DNA of 64,000 bases from Castor canadensis (GCF_047511655.1 NC_133395.1:70961910-71025909); one strand, 5' to 3'. Positions 35,232 to 47,215 are shown, counted from the stretch's first letter. Numbers and translations are program-made. The notes: generated by a model not told the origin, from the sequence alone.

Positions 35232-35553
35232 AAAGGGGACCAGGAACTAGAGAAAAGGTTAGATCAAAAAGAATTAACCTAGAAGGTAACACACACACAC
35301 AGGAAATCAATGTGAGTCAATGCCCTGTATAGCTATCCTTATCTCAACCAGCAAAAACCCTTGTTCCTTCCTATTATTGCTTATACTCTCTCTACAACAA
35401 AATTAGAAATAAGGGCAAAATAGTTTCTGCTGGGTATTGAGGGGGTGGGGGGAGAGGTAGGGGGCTGAGTGGGTGGTAAGGGAGGGGGTGGGGGCAGGAG
35501 GGAGAAATGCCCCAAGCCTTGTATGCACATATGAATAATAAAAGAAAAAAAAT
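35232..35553 (+). mobile_element. Young L1 3'UTR fragment
   Basis: Only the last about 320 bases of the young L1: 'ggggaccaggaactagag', 'gtatagctatccttatctc', the G-rich tract at 35,438-35,505, 'ccttgtatgcacatatgaat' and an AATAAA-containing A-rich tail. Severely 5'-truncated; no clear target duplication. Confidence 0.92.
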
Positions 35554-35789
35554 ATTTCTCATACAAAGGAAGGACACTTATTATGGAACATTGGGAACAT
35601 TAGGTGGCTATAAGTATCTTGAGATATATACTATTTATGTCATTTTTGATCCTAGTAAAACATTCTCTTAAGATTTCCTTAAATTTCTGAATAGGAAAAA
35701 ACCCAAGTATGACACTACCATATAACATGTATGGCACAGAAATTTATAGGGCAAAAACAACAATGAAGACTATACACAAACTTTATGAA

Positions 35790-35905
35790 TTCCTTATTTA
35801 TCCATCCATCTATTTATTCCTTCATTCATAAAATTATTGAGCATCTCCTATATTCTAGGTTTGTATCTACTCTGAAGACTCAACAATGAACTCTGTCTTG
35901 AGAAA
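35790..35905 (-). mobile_element. L2 3' end fragment
   Basis: 'tattccttcattcataaaat', 'tattgagcatctcctatatt' and 'aacaatgaactctgtcttg' match a reverse L2 3' terminus. Confidence 0.5.
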
Positions 35906-36403
35906 TGTGTAATGTGGCTTCATTAGTTACTGCATTAGGTGGATTGAAGGAAAAATATTATGGAACCAATTTCCCTTAAGGTTCATCTACTGGAGTGAAG
36001 TTTATAATACAATATCCATGTAAGATAATTTCTTTTTCTTTGTACCTCTGCTTGTGTACAGTAAGGACTTAATATATGTTGATTACCAGATCTCAGTTAT
36101 ACGCTTAAGAGTTCTGCACAGTCTTGGAAGTGTCTTGATCTATTCCAAATGGAATTTGCACTCCCCCTGCTTCTTCTGCAGATTACAGTGACACAGACTT
36201 CTATCTCTGCTCAAGTTTATAGTAGCAGCTCTTTTGCCTGATACTTTTCTCATACCTCCAACACATACCACCTTTCTCTTTCCCACCATTTTCTTTTCCC
36301 TTTACTGAGACAATAGAAGCCATCATAAAACACCCTCATTGTTCCAAAACTGTGTAAATCAATTTCTTAGCAATGTTGTAATATTGGATTCCCCTATAGT
36401 TAT
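35906..36403. other. No clear feature
   Basis: A phrase near 36,055-36,085 ('cagtaaggacttaatatatg') resembles an L2/MIR 3' end; otherwise unassigned. Confidence 0.3.
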
Positions 36404-36842
36404 CTGTTTTCTATTGGTTTGAAAAAATAACTGAGGCTGAGTACTTTATAGAGAAAAGAAGTCAATTTAATTCACAATTTTAGAGGCTGAAAGTCGAGGA
36501 CCCACTGACCCCATCTATTTGGCCTCTGATGAAAGCCTCATGGTGGATGACATCACAGTGTCATGTGCACCTTTGAGAGAGATCACATTATGGGTCAGGA
36601 AGCCAGAGAACTTCAGGGACCAGTATTACTCTTTCACAATAACCAAATTTTGGGAGAATTCACTCTGAGAGTAGAATTAATCCCTTCTAAGGGTAAAGAC
36701 TCCAATGACTTAACCACCCCTTATTAGGTCCTACCTTCTAAAGGTTTCACCACCTTTTAATACCACCACTTTGCATCACAAGCCACTAATATATGTACCC
36801 TCTTTTGGGACAAATCATATCCACATCTTCAAAGCACCATAA
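36404..36842 (-). mobile_element. MaLR-type LTR
   Basis: Reverse ERVL-MaLR LTR: 'actttatagagaaaagaag', 'caatttaattcacaatttta', 'ggtcctaccttctaaagg', 'tttcaccaccttttaatacc', ending 'gacaaatcatatccaca'. Solo LTR without internal sequence. Confidence 0.65.
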
Positions 36843-38175
36843 GCTCCTGTTTAAGTTTAACTTCTCCATTAGAGCATGGATCCCATCCTCTCCTCCTTTC
36901 CATCCTCTCAGGAACTTGGCTCCAGTAATTTTCCCTTCTCATTCCTACTTCTGGCTCCTGTAAGAACCCTTGCTCCTAGTTCATTACCACCAGTATGAAA
37001 ACATAATGTACACAAAATACTTAAGTCAGCACCTATATACAGTAAGGGTTTAATACATGTTGGCAACTAGTATTATTATTGCCATCACCATCATCTTCTT
37101 CAGGATCACCTACACTGAACTTTGTTATAGTAATAAGTATCAGCAATAAGTGTCATATTCAAGTAATGAAAAAATTATTCCAACTATTGTCACCAAGACC
37201 AACATTTGGGCACTAAGGAATGAGGAAAATGAAAAAACAGAGTCTTAGCACTTTCTTCCTATATGCAAAATTCAGGAAACAGGAAAACAGAATGAAAGGA
37301 TTCCACAAGATATGCATGATTGTGTGGAGGTTAATGAGGAAAGCCCAGTAGAAATGTAGTTTCATGTGTTGCCCTAATGACAGTTTGTTTGGAGGGATCC
37401 TAAGCAGAAAATTAGCACAAAAATTTTTATCTTTATAGTTAATATTTTCATTCACTATTGAGTGCTGAGATTTGCACAGTGTGTGGTTTTTTTCTTCAAG
37501 GAATTGCCATAAATAAGAACACATAGAATTAAAACATTCATGCCAAGGAGGATTTATTAGTGGGCTCTTGATGTTAGTTATATAAATAGTCCTAAAATAT
37601 TTACTTTACATAAGACTTCTCTTTCATGCTTTGTACTTTTTATGTTTTATTTGAGAGTCATAGTCAAAGACTCGTTTTGCTCATGTGTTGAGAGCTTTGG
37701 AATTCATGTGGATCTGGTTAGATGTGTGTGGAAACTATGTTCAGGCAAATATGAAGAGGGCTGGGAACCTTCAGGACTAAAACTCTGAGAACTTGTAGAA
37801 AGCAAGACTGACTTCTATAATGACTCTTTTAATTTTTGTAACACAGGGTCTCTTCTCCCTTCTGGTAGCAGCATCTCAAATGTATTTTGACAGTCACTCT
37901 TCTTCTGAATATACTTAAGATAAGAGTGGTGTCTATCTTCCTTTGGCTAATGGATAGGCACATGATCTATGCTTGGTTAATCTGATATCGTCTCCTTGGA
38001 AGTGAGTTCTTTGGGAATGTATTAAAAACATTCTGTCCCTTTGGTGGCCCCCTGAAGAGACTGTCCCATCCTTCTTCCTCAATGCCGAGCAGCAACTCTT
38101 GTTTCTTGCTTTCTGAACTTTGGCTCTTTAGATTTTCTTTCAGCTCTGTCAACTACTCACCTTCTTTCCAATATT
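36843..38175. other. Mostly unannotated
   Basis: A short L2/MIR-like phrase lies at about 37,025-37,065 ('cagtaagggtttaatacatg'). The 103-codon minus frame at 37,213-37,524 has no recognisable domain. Confidence 0.35.
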
Positions 38176-38176
38176 T

Positions 38177-38218
<42 letters not shown>
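38176..38218 (+). repeat. (TG)n microsatellite
   Basis: About 20 TG units with an A substitution at each end. Confidence 0.93.
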
Positions 38219-39094
38219 ACACATGTCTTTCTCTAGGATATGTATGTTTTCCTTTCACTAAAGAAGCTTGATGATTTGTGTTGCTTGCAATCCTTATGAT
38301 ATGTATCACCCCCATGTGAGGGTCCACTCACATTTGCTTGCTAGGTCACAGTGATGGAAAGATGTGACTACCTTCCCCATGGAATGGTATTGCTTTACTG
38401 GGGATTCAAATTGAGAATAAGGTAAAACTGGAGGCTGTTCTTATGACTTCTGTATGAGTTGAACTGTGACCCACTCTACAGCAGAAATTACCTTGTACTG
38501 AGCCCTTTTAGATTGCTGAGAAGAATGAGAGTGGGAATCAGAGAATTTGATAAGAGCTAGGCAGTTGATCAAGGTCCTGAATAAACTACTCGGAGTTAGG
38601 ACAGTTCCTCTGTCTCAGTAGAAATAGAAGTTTACTTCCCAAACCAAGGCAACAAAAGATTGAGAGTGCTAAAAATAACATCACAGCTTGGGAGGCACAG
38701 TGCCTGGGACCCCCTCGAGCATATAAAATAATAGATTTTAGGGAAGTAAGACTAATTCAAGAATGAGCTAGTTGAGAATAATCGTACTAGGGTGCCCGGC
38801 AGTATATTATAGAGTAGTCAGATAGAACTATATAAAAAACTTAGCTTTAAAATCTGGGCTCTTCCCTTCATAAGGAAGAGACTTTGAAGAATTCTTGAGG
38901 TTTGTGTCTCTCTGGAATGCTTCCCCTGCCACTTCTAATTTCTATCTCTTCGCATTGTGCTGGAAAGGAGGATTTGATGTTCTTGCTATGTGCCTCAATG
39001 GTAATCCCTGCTTTTCCTGTCATGGTGTTGGTGAACTTCATGCCATTGCTTTCTTTGTCTCCTTAACCAGATCACAGACATATACAGCAGCAGC
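38219..39094. other. No recognisable feature
   Basis: Unassigned; no repeat or coding signal. Confidence 0.4.
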
Positions 39095-39175
39095 CTCACC
39101 TTTCTTGTTCACCTTTGTATCTTCAAGGTCAGATATTGTGCTTGATACTTAATGAAGTGTTGACTACTGAATAAC
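39095..39175 (+). mobile_element. L2-type 3' end fragment
   Basis: 'tcttgttcacctttgtatc' then 'gtgcttgatacttaatgaag' fits the L2 3' terminus in plus orientation. Confidence 0.4.
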
Positions 39176-40474
39176 TAAAACTAAAACTGAGGGAATTAAA
39201 AGAGAGGCAGGAGATTAGGTGAAAGCAAGGAAATGGAAGGTTATTTTTTGTTTCCTTATAGCCTTATATTAAAATGTATTTACGAAGTACTGAACTTAAG
39301 GTCAATTCTAAATGATAAGCGTAAGAGGTCCCCTGGTAGTAATTATGAGATTTTTAATAAGGTAAAGCTTTTATAAAGCATGTTAAATGTTTTTATATAC
39401 AGTGTTTTTTAAATTGTCCTGGACCAACAGCTAATACATGTAGGAAAATGTTTAGCTTCACATTATATTACAATTTTAATAGCATCTATTAAAGTGCTTT
39501 ACACATTGTTCAGCCACGTTTGTTGATGCAGTAAATATATTAAACAAAACTGGCCAGCTTTTATAAAATACTTTACAGGGCAAAGTATTTCTACAACAGC
39601 TCATATTACAGTAAAAGATTAAATGAGGATTTACAAAACAACAAAAGAATATTATTTTTTCCCTTCTATAACTTTGTGTCATAACTTATTCTTGCTCACC
39701 TAATCAATAAAGTCTGACCTGGATTGCAGCATATCTCATCACCTGACATACACTTTCATAAAGAATATCTGATAAATCTTTACTGTACACATTACATGTG
39801 TCAAGGTCTTAATCCTGGTTGAAAGGATATGTCCACTTATCTTGTGAGAAGATCTCACTTTACTCCTCATGCTAGAAAAATAAAAGCTTGTAATATTTAA
39901 AAAGGTAGACTTTGCCATGGACTTCTGTCTTTATAAATCATCATAGACAGTGATTCTTTGCAAAACAGGTTTCATGTAATATTTATGTAAGCTGTAGATG
40001 ACCTTGAATGAAAGCAAAGGTTAGCAGAAACAGTGTTCTTATTGTTTCACAGAATGCTCTGTATTTTGTCAGATATTACCTACTCAGGTTATATGTGAAT
40101 TTTTTTTTGTTTTGTGTAGAATAGAATTTATTTATTTTAAAGCTAGCTATAGACAAGTATGACATTTCTTTTTAAAATCAATATCATTTTATCTTGTAGA
40201 AATTCTCTTTAAACAAGCAAAGAGGAACGCCAGGGGCAGAGCTGGGCAGAGCTGGGCAGAGAATGAGTGTGGGTAAAGTGGAACATTAAAATGTCCTCTT
40301 TTCATTCATAGAGTTGATTCTGGAAAGAATCATGAAAGCAGATGGAGAAGATCAGATGTCTGGGAAGTAGAGCACAGGTTTCAATGTCTGATAAACATGT
40401 ACCTAATCCAACCTTTCAACTAAAAAAGGAAAGTCTATAAAATAATAATAGGAAGTGATACAGAATTCTAACCT
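39176..40474. other. Mostly unannotated
   Basis: AT-rich. A minisatellite-like run of three gggcaga(gct) units lies at 40,234-40,260. Nothing else recognised. Confidence 0.4.
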
Positions 40475-40600
40475 GTTCTGTGGAATTTATTAGTTGTGTG
40501 ACCTTGGAAAATTTACTTAACTTCTCTAAATTTTTCATTGCTTATAAAATGAAATATAGAGTCCTGACCTCACTGACCTGCATAAAGTCTCTGTTACTTT
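40475..40600 (+). mobile_element. MIR SINE
   Basis: 'ttattagttgtgtgaccttg', 'aaaatttacttaacttctct' and 'cttataaaatgaaatataga' follow the MIR core and 3' order. Confidence 0.65.
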
Positions 40601-40734
40601 TCTGCTTACCAAACTCCCTTTGTAATAATAATATTTCACTCATATCTTTTCTGTGTCACCGCTGATTATTTTTTATAGTGCTCTCTGAAATGATACTGTT
40701 TGTTTATTTGTTTACTTATTTATTTTGTTTTCCT

Positions 40735-40854
40735 TTGCTAGGACATAGGTTTGATGGTAGAAAGATCTTGAGTATTGTTCTTATCGTACTTCAAGCACTA
40801 GAACAATGCTAGGTAATTAGTTGATACATAAAATTAACTAGTGAATGACTCCTA
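40735..40854 (+). mobile_element. L2 3' end fragment
   Basis: 'acttcaagcactagaacaat', 'gctaggtaattagttgatac', 'actagtgaatgac' resemble the L2 3' end. Confidence 0.45.
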
Positions 40855-41390
40855 GGTATATTCCCCAAAGAATTGAAAACAGGGACTTGCACAAGTTCTT
40901 GTATACCCGTGTTCTGGCAGCATTATCCGCAATAGTCAAAGAGTGGAAGCAACAAATTTCCATTAATGGATGAGTGGATGAATAAAATGAATTACATAGT
41001 TAACAATGAGATATTATTTAGTCCTAAAAAAGAGAGAGAATCTGTCATGCTACAACATGGATGAACCTTGAAAACATTTTTTCTAAGTGTAATAAACCCA
41101 ACACAAGTGAACAAATATTCTGTCTCACCTTATATGAGGTACTCAGAGGAGTCTAATTTATAGAGATGGAAAGTAGAGTGGTGGTTCCCAAGGTCTTAGG
41201 GGAGGACAAAGTTGGAAGTTAATGCTTAGTGGGTGCAGAGTTTCAGTTTGAGAAGATGAAAAGTTCTGGAGATGAATGGTGATGATAGTTGCACCATAAT
41301 GTGAATGTATTTAACATCACAGAATGGAACATTGAAACACTATAAATTTTGTGTTATGTGTATTTTACCACAATAACATTGGTGAATGAA
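40855..41390 (+). mobile_element. Ancient L1M LINE 3' part
   Basis: ORF2 C-terminal relics ('cctaggtatattccccaaag', 'ttctggcagcattatccgca', 'ccattaatggatgagtgg', 'caacatggatgaaccttg') are followed by the L1M 3'UTR ('gtggttcccaaggtct', 'tatgtgtattttaccacaat'). Confidence 0.75.
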
Positions 41391-41404
41391 TAATCAGAGC
41401 ATAA

Positions 41405-41520
41405 GCAGTTCTCCTTAGAACATCTGTCATTGCTGTACCCCTGCTGTACCATCCTGTTACCCTTCTACCTAGTTAACTCCCACTCACATACCAGGTCTCA
41501 GCTTGCATGAAGGTTTCTTA
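41405..41520 (+). mobile_element. Possible L2 fragment
   Basis: 'ctagttaactcccactcaca' and 'accaggtctcagcttgcatg' resemble an L2 3'UTR segment. Short and uncertain. Confidence 0.35.
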
Positions 41521-41860
41521 TCAACAGCTCTACTGACATTTTGAAATGAATAGATTTGTATTGTGAGGGACTGTTACTTGGGTGATTCTTGGAAAAAGGC
41601 TACTCACTGGAGACCAATAGAACCCCTTTCAAAATTGTGACACTCAAGGATTAGGGGTGTTGTTTAGTGGTAGGGTGTTTGCCTAGCATGTGTGAGGACC
41701 TGGATTTGAATCACAGGAGGAGAAAGAAGAGAGGGAAGAAGGGAGGAGAAGAGAGAGGGAGAGAGTGAATGAGAATTACATTTGCAGGTATTGGGAAATA
41801 CCCTGGAGGTGGGTTGAATGCCAGAATCACTACTGGTTGAGAAGCACTGGCTTAGATGTT
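41521..41860. mobile_element. MER20-like hAT DNA transposon, interrupted
   Basis: The left part (to about 41,645) has 'ctctactgacattttgaaat' and 'aatagaaccccttt'; the right part (from about 41,770) has 'ttacatttgcaggtattggg', 'aaataccctggaggtgg' and 'gttgagaagcactgg'. Together they match a short non-autonomous hAT-Charlie element in order. An ID SINE with GA-rich tail interrupts it. No transposase. Confidence 0.5.
41648..41768 (+). mobile_element. ID SINE with GA-rich tail
   Basis: 'ttgtttagtggtagggtg', 'tttgcctagcatgtgtgagg' and 'acctggatttgaatcac' mark the tRNA-derived A and B box regions. The tail has turned into an AGAGG-rich run (41,716-41,768). Nested in the MER20-like element. Confidence 0.75.
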
Positions 41861-41989
41861 ACTCTCACTTTCCTCAGCATTCTGGGCTAAAAGCTGCTGT
41901 TGTATATTTATTGCACCCCAGTAAGGGCCTCTGTTCCACTTGATCCTCTCCTAACATGGTACATTCTAATTGAATTATCTCTACCAATA

Positions 41990-42180
41990 TTACCCATAGC
42001 ACCTAACAAAAGACCTGGCATATAGTAGATTCTCAATATATAATTGTTGTTTTATTGATTTGAATTCAATTTCCTCACCTTCAAAATGGAGATAATACCG
42101 AATTGCTTCCCCCAAAATGTGAAGCTCAATTAATAAGAGAAAGTTTAAAAGAATTAAGGCAGCATATAAAAACGAAGTCA
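41990..42180 (+). mobile_element. L2 and MIR-type fragments
   Basis: 'acctggcatatagtagattc' with 'tcaatatataattgttgt' is a typical old 3' end. 'tttcctcaccttcaaaatgg' and 'agataataccgaattgc' then give the MIR central part. Confidence 0.5.
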
Positions 42181-42321
42181 TTATTATTGTTATTACAAAA
42201 TCTTCACTTTGTTCTACTCTGTTACATTCTCCTAAACTCTTATTGCTTCCTATACTGCATTTATTGTAGTTAAAGTACTATCTCTTACATAGCTCAGCTG
42301 TATTACTCAGCAAGTCAGTGG

Positions 42322-42700
42322 CTGTTGCAGTTTGGATATGAAGTGTCCCCTCAAAAGGCTCATATACTAAAGGCTTGATTTCTAGCTTGTGGTGCTATTT
42401 GTGGGAGGTGAGAACTTAGGAGATAGGACCTAGCTGGAGGAAGTATGTCACTGGGGAAGAGTCCATGAGGCTATCTATCACTAGCCCCTTCCTATCTTTC
42501 TGTTTCCTGTCTGCCATGAGGTTAAGTAGCCTCTGCCACATATTCCACTTCCAGATGTTCTGCCTCACCATATGCTCAGAATTAGTAGGGCTAAGGGCTA
42601 TGGACTGAAACATTTGAAACCAAGGGCCAAAATAAGTCCTTTCTCCCTTAAGTTGTTTATGTCAGATATTTTGTCATAGCAACACAAAGATGGATTTCAC
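42322..42700 (+). mobile_element. MaLR-type LTR (5' LTR)
   Basis: 'gcagtttggatatgaagtg', 'gtggtgctatttgtggga' and the 3' blocks 'aagtcctttctcccttaag', 'gtcagatattttgtcatag' and 'caacacaaagatgg' are standard ERVL-MaLR LTR landmarks. An internal region follows directly. Confidence 0.7.
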
Positions 42701-43640
42701 AGAATATTGGTACCAGAGAATTAGAGTCATTGCTGTGACTAAATTTGATCACAGGTTCTTAAGACTTTGGAACTGGTTTGAAGGAAGAATTTGAACAAGT
42801 TTAGAGAAGCAGGCTAGAGAAAGCCTAGGTACTATAAGTAGAGCTTAATGGGTGATTCTAGGTAGTTGCTCAGAAGACCAGAATTCCTATAGAAATGTGG
42901 ATAGTATAGACTGTGCTCAGGAGGCTTCAGAAAGGAATGGAGATTTTACTGGGAATTGGACTAGAGGCCATGTATGCTGCATTCTGGCAAAGAACTTATC
43001 TACATTTTTTTCTATGTTTTGAGACTTAGTAGGAGGCTCAGTTTGAAGGTGACATATTAATTTCAAGGCAGTCCAGCATTCAGGCGGTGGAGTGGTTATT
43101 GTTAGCTTCTTTTAACTAAGTTCATAGTGAGAATCAGGGGCAAAAAGCAGAGAAGAAAGAAAAAGAGAAGAAAGGTGCAAAAAATTTGCAACTTGGCCAG
43201 AAAAGCCTGTGTTAGGGCTAAGGAAGTCATGGCTTCTGGAGAGATTAGTGCCATTAAAAAGTCAAGAATTTTGCATCTTGCATGGGAACAAGAGAAAAGA
43301 TGCTTTAAAGGAATTGGTCAGACCTGACTTATCACATACTTAAGGGTATAAAGAGTGAATGCATTTAAAACTCTTTCCCTTGAGAAGAGAGAGACTTCAG
43401 GCATCCTGTTCCCATGGGATTTCCCATGGGGCTACCTAGGACGTTGTTCTTCCAGGATTTGTTTCACTGTGTTTAGCTGGCTACCCAGGCACTCAGAGGC
43501 CAATGTGGCTGAGGTTCAAGGGTGGCCAGTTACCATTCCTACTGATAGTAGACTTTGGCACCATGTATGTGAACCACTAACACAGTGGTTGAGTAATGCA
43601 GTGGTTGAATTGGGATAAAGTCCTATAACTATACATAATT
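42701..43640 (+). mobile_element. MaLR internal region
   Basis: Follows the LTR without a gap: 'ttggtaccagagaattagag', 'ctttggaactggtttgaag', 'ctagagaaagcctaggtac', 'atgggtgattctaggtag' and 'ggcaaagaacttatct' match MaLR internal sequence in order. There is no gag/pol-like frame, as usual for MaLRs. No second LTR downstream. The right boundary is approximate. Confidence 0.6.
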
Positions 43641-44170
43641 TTATATTTAGAAACTTGGTCTAGGTATTTAAAATGTCTTGAAGATTATTAATTTTGGACT
43701 TGATGTTTAGGAGAAAAGAACTAAAACATTCATTAAGAATGAATTTATTTGGGCTTATGGATTTTCACAAAAGAGTTCTGTACTTAATATATTTAAAATG
43801 GACAGCTTAATTGTTGTCATTAATGTACTGTAATGGCACCAAGTACACAAAGATAAATAAAAATTGTGCTCAATTTTCTGTTATGATAGAACTAACCTAG
43901 AACTATGACTTCATATTTGAAATAGTGTTTTGTTTTTGGTCACTTAGAACCAATATGTATTATAATCAGAGTGTTCATATTCCCATATAAACAAAAAAGA
44001 ATGTAATATATTTTAAATTATAATTAAAATGGAATAAACACATATGTAGAATGAGCATTAGAAAAAAATTAGAAGCAGATACTTATGGAAGACCAGAGCA
44101 AAAGAAATAATTACCTGAAAAGAAGGATATGAACAATGTTTTGAAGGAGTAATATTATATTTTATTAATT
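43641..44170. other. No recognisable feature
   Basis: AT-rich; nothing supported. Confidence 0.4.
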
Positions 44171-44184
44171 AAAAGCCAAATTCA

Positions 44185-44502
44185 GCAGGGCACCATTAGC
44201 TCATGCCTATAATCCTAGTTACTTGAGATTGGAAGGAGAGTGGTTCTAGGCTGGCCCAGGCAAAAAAGTTTATGAGACCCTATCTCAATGAAGAAAAACT
44301 GGATGTGGTGGTATATACCTGCCATCCCAGTGAAGGTGGGAGAAATAAAATAGGAGAATTGTGGTCCAAGCTGGCCTGGGCAAAAAGCTAGACCCTATCT
44401 CCAAAATAACCAGAACTAAAAGGACTGTAGTCATGGCTCACATAGTAGAGAACCTGGCCATGCAAGTGTGGAACCCTGAATTTAAATCATGGTACTGCCA
44501 AC
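44185..44502 (+). mobile_element. Three-part SINE: 7SL monomer + 7SL monomer + ID
   Basis: Complete example of the composite SINE. Monomer 1: 'ccattagctcatgcctataa' to 'tatgagaccctatctcaatg'. Monomer 2: 'ctggatgtggtggtatatac' to 'agaccctatctccaaaat'. ID unit: 'ggactgtagtcatggctcac' to 'ctgaatttaaatcatgg'. Imperfect duplications aaaagccaaattca (44,171) and aaaagctaaattt (44,503) flank it. Confidence 0.85.
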
Positions 44503-44516
44503 AAAAGCTAAATTTG

Positions 44517-45344
44517 AGTGACTTATTAAAATTATTTTAAACATCAGAATACAGAGAAGTTAAGATAGTAATTATGACCTCTATAGTTCATCTTTCTATT
44601 GCATAATTTATTAGGCATTTATATGAGAAGAAACGCAAAGTGGCTCATTCCTCACTCATTCATCACCTACTCCAGTTCCCTTCCAGCATGGCTTCCTGAA
44701 CTATTGAAGGAAAGCTAAAACCACATTTCCCAGACTCCTTTGCAGGTAGGAATCCATTTGTAATTTATGTTTCCTCAAGCATATATACTTGTGTAAAGAG
44801 TACCTTAGCACATAGCTTACATGATGGGATGGTACCTTCTGGAGTTGTGCAGCATGGCACTCTTTTTTTTTTTTTGTGTGGACAAGATTTGGAAGAAAAA
44901 AGTGAATGATGGGTAAGTGGTTGGTATAGAATCTTCTGGTAAATATGATAGTGAAATGTTTGTTTTTTCTCAGAAAGTTTGGTAAAGGAAATATGTTGGT
45001 CACCATATCATTGCTCTGGGGCAGTGAGTGTGAGATTTCAGCAAGAAATCACTATTCTCTTTGCTGAGACTAATTCATTGACAAATATCCAAACAATGCA
45101 ATGTCTTTTCCATAAGTTTTTTTTTCAGCTGCCACAACCTTGTAATAATTTCCTTCTCGCATAAGCTAACTACATTGCATTGCATTATTTCCAGAAACTA
45201 TGGATTCAGACGCACACAATTTACTGTGGCCAGCATCTGTGGTAATTACTATAGATAATTCTTACTTGCTTTGTTTATCTCAAACCACTCTGGAGTCTTG
45301 TTAAGAGGGACAGCCATAGGCATGTGAGTTAACAATAACATTAC
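44517..45344. other. No recognisable feature
   Basis: Includes a T-run at 44,863-44,875 and T-rich DNA around 45,116; no repeat or gene identified. Confidence 0.4.
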
Positions 45345-45487
45345 AGCTGAGTATAGTGGTACATGGCTGTAATCTCAGCACTTGGGAAACTGAGGCAGGA
45401 GGCTTGCAAACTCCAGGCCAGCCTGGACTATATAGTAAGATTCTATCTCAAAAACAAAACAAAACAAGACCAAAACAAAACCAAAAC
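45345..45487 (+). mobile_element. B1 SINE
   Basis: 'tggctgtaatctcagcactt', 'ggcaggaggcttgcaaactc', 'caggccagcctggactat' and an AAAC-rich tail: a classic rodent B1 monomer. Confidence 0.88.
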
Positions 45488-45499
45488 AGCATCCCCAAT

Positions 45500-46010
45500 C
45501 AATAATAGTACAATTTTATTACACAGTAAAATTGGAACTCCGATGGACTAGGAGAGATATTGGACCAGGGAAGGTTTCATAGAAAATGTATGAATTGCTT
45601 TGGATTTTTAAGAATGAATGGAAGAATCTCATGTAAAGAAAGTGGGAGGGATGTTCAAGTTATGAAATGGTGCAGCAACAGTACATTTAGCAAAAAATAA
45701 TTCCAATATGATAAAAAATGGATATAAAGGAGATGAACCTAGAGAAAAAGAGGGAGTCTTGGGAACTTGGTTTTGAGGATTTTGAGCAGGGAAATTACAT
45801 ATTTTCCAAAAGATTATTTGGGCAGCCATGGGTAGAATAGACTGGTGTGGGGATACTATTAAAGTCAAGACTCAGGGAAGATTTAAGAGGTGAATGCAGT
45901 CGTCTGAGAGAGAAATGGTGAGGCTGTGGAACAAGAAATGGAGAGGAACAGATGGTTCCAAGAGATATTGTGGTTGCTGGCCTGTGGCAGGAACCCAATA
46001 AAGATTAGTT
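45500..46010 (-). mobile_element. L2 LINE fragment
   Basis: Reverse L2: 'ccagggaaggtttcatagaa', 'gagcagggaaattacatatt', 'gattatttgggcagccatgg' and 'aatagactggtgtgggga' fall in the order expected upstream of the L2 3' end. Confidence 0.5.
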
Positions 46011-46189
46011 GAATAGGATACAAAGGGAAAAGGTGGGGAGGGGAAGTTGAGCATAACCACAGTGTTCTTGGCTTGGTAATAGAAAGAAAGTCAGCATGCT
46101 TTTCAGCAGATGCACACGAGTGTGCCAGAAGTGCCTTTAGACTCTATTTCTACTTGGGAGCAGAAAACATGCAGCAATCTACAATCTTA

Positions 46190-46410
46190 TGTACTCTTTC
46201 ACTTTCATCCATCCATTCATTCAGTTATTCAACAAGTATTTGTTGAGTATCATTGTTCCAGACACTGGTCTAGGTGTTGGGCATTCCAGAGTGAATTATG
46301 CAAGCTTCCAGTTTAAGTGGGATAGCAGACATAAAAAAAGAAATGGTGGAAAAATTAATTACAGCCAAGAAGAGCACTCTGAAGGACAAAGCCAGTGTGG
46401 TGTATCATAG
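46190..46410 (-). mobile_element. L2 3' end
   Basis: 'tcattcagttattcaacaag', 'tatttgttgagtatcattg', 'ccagacactggtctaggtg' and 'gcattccagagtgaatta': reverse L2 3' terminus, better preserved than most here. Confidence 0.65.
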
Positions 46411-47084
46411 GAAAGGTTTAGGAATTTCGAGGGTCTAAAAAGGCAGTGTCTTGGATTATCAACATTATAGATGTAGAGGACTCAAATCTGTTTTTGTAAA
46501 GAGGATTGCATTTTAAAAAACCTGACATGCTATCTAAGATTCTTAAGGGCTATTGTTCTTATTTCTGTAGGCATTTTGTGTAGTGTCATTGTTGGAAATC
46601 TTTTTCTATGCAGGGCAAATCCTGCACATTCATTCTCCCTTCTGCAGCTATTAGTAGAGATCCTTCTGATTAATTATTAACTAGGAAATGTATCTCAAGA
46701 ACACCACACTAAGTGGTAGCATATTAAGGAAGATGAATTTGGGGCCCTATTCATACTTCTTAAAGGGAAGAAAGCTGGGTTCTGCTGACAACCCATCCCA
46801 TTAATCACTTTGTTAGATTTACTGTGTGGTTCAGTTTGTTTTTCAGTGGAAATTCTTTTTTCCATTTGAAAGTAGATACTTTCTGCAGATAAAGGAAATG
46901 CTTTCAAGATTTACAGTGACACCAACCACACTAATTTGTAGAGAAAGGCTGTGTGAGATACTAGGAAGAACATTTATGGTCATGTATAGGTCTTGGCTAT
47001 CATTTCCAAATCACAGCGTCTGTTTCCAGGTGTATCCAATTAATTGAAGGAACTCAAAGTAAAGTATAATATTTAATTGGTGTA
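46411..47084. other. No recognisable feature
   Basis: Unassigned; short open frames only. Confidence 0.4.
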
Positions 47085-47215
47085 GAGCAGTGTTTTCAAA
47101 TTTTCAAATTAGAGACTGCAACTCATTAGTGGCTTGTGGAATCAATTTAGTGGGTTGTGATCAGTATTTTTTAAAAGCAGAGATAGAATAGGAAAACAAG
47201 TGAAAGTATCAGAGA
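47085..47215. mobile_element. Old dispersed repeat, probably a DNA transposon remnant
   Basis: 'actgcaactcattagtggct' and 'atcaatttagtgggttgtga' match a phrase I recall from common mammalian interspersed repeats. I cannot name the family. Confidence 0.35.

Noticed and set aside
40234..40260. Minisatellite of biological note
   Set aside because: Only about three copies of a 10-mer; too short to matter.
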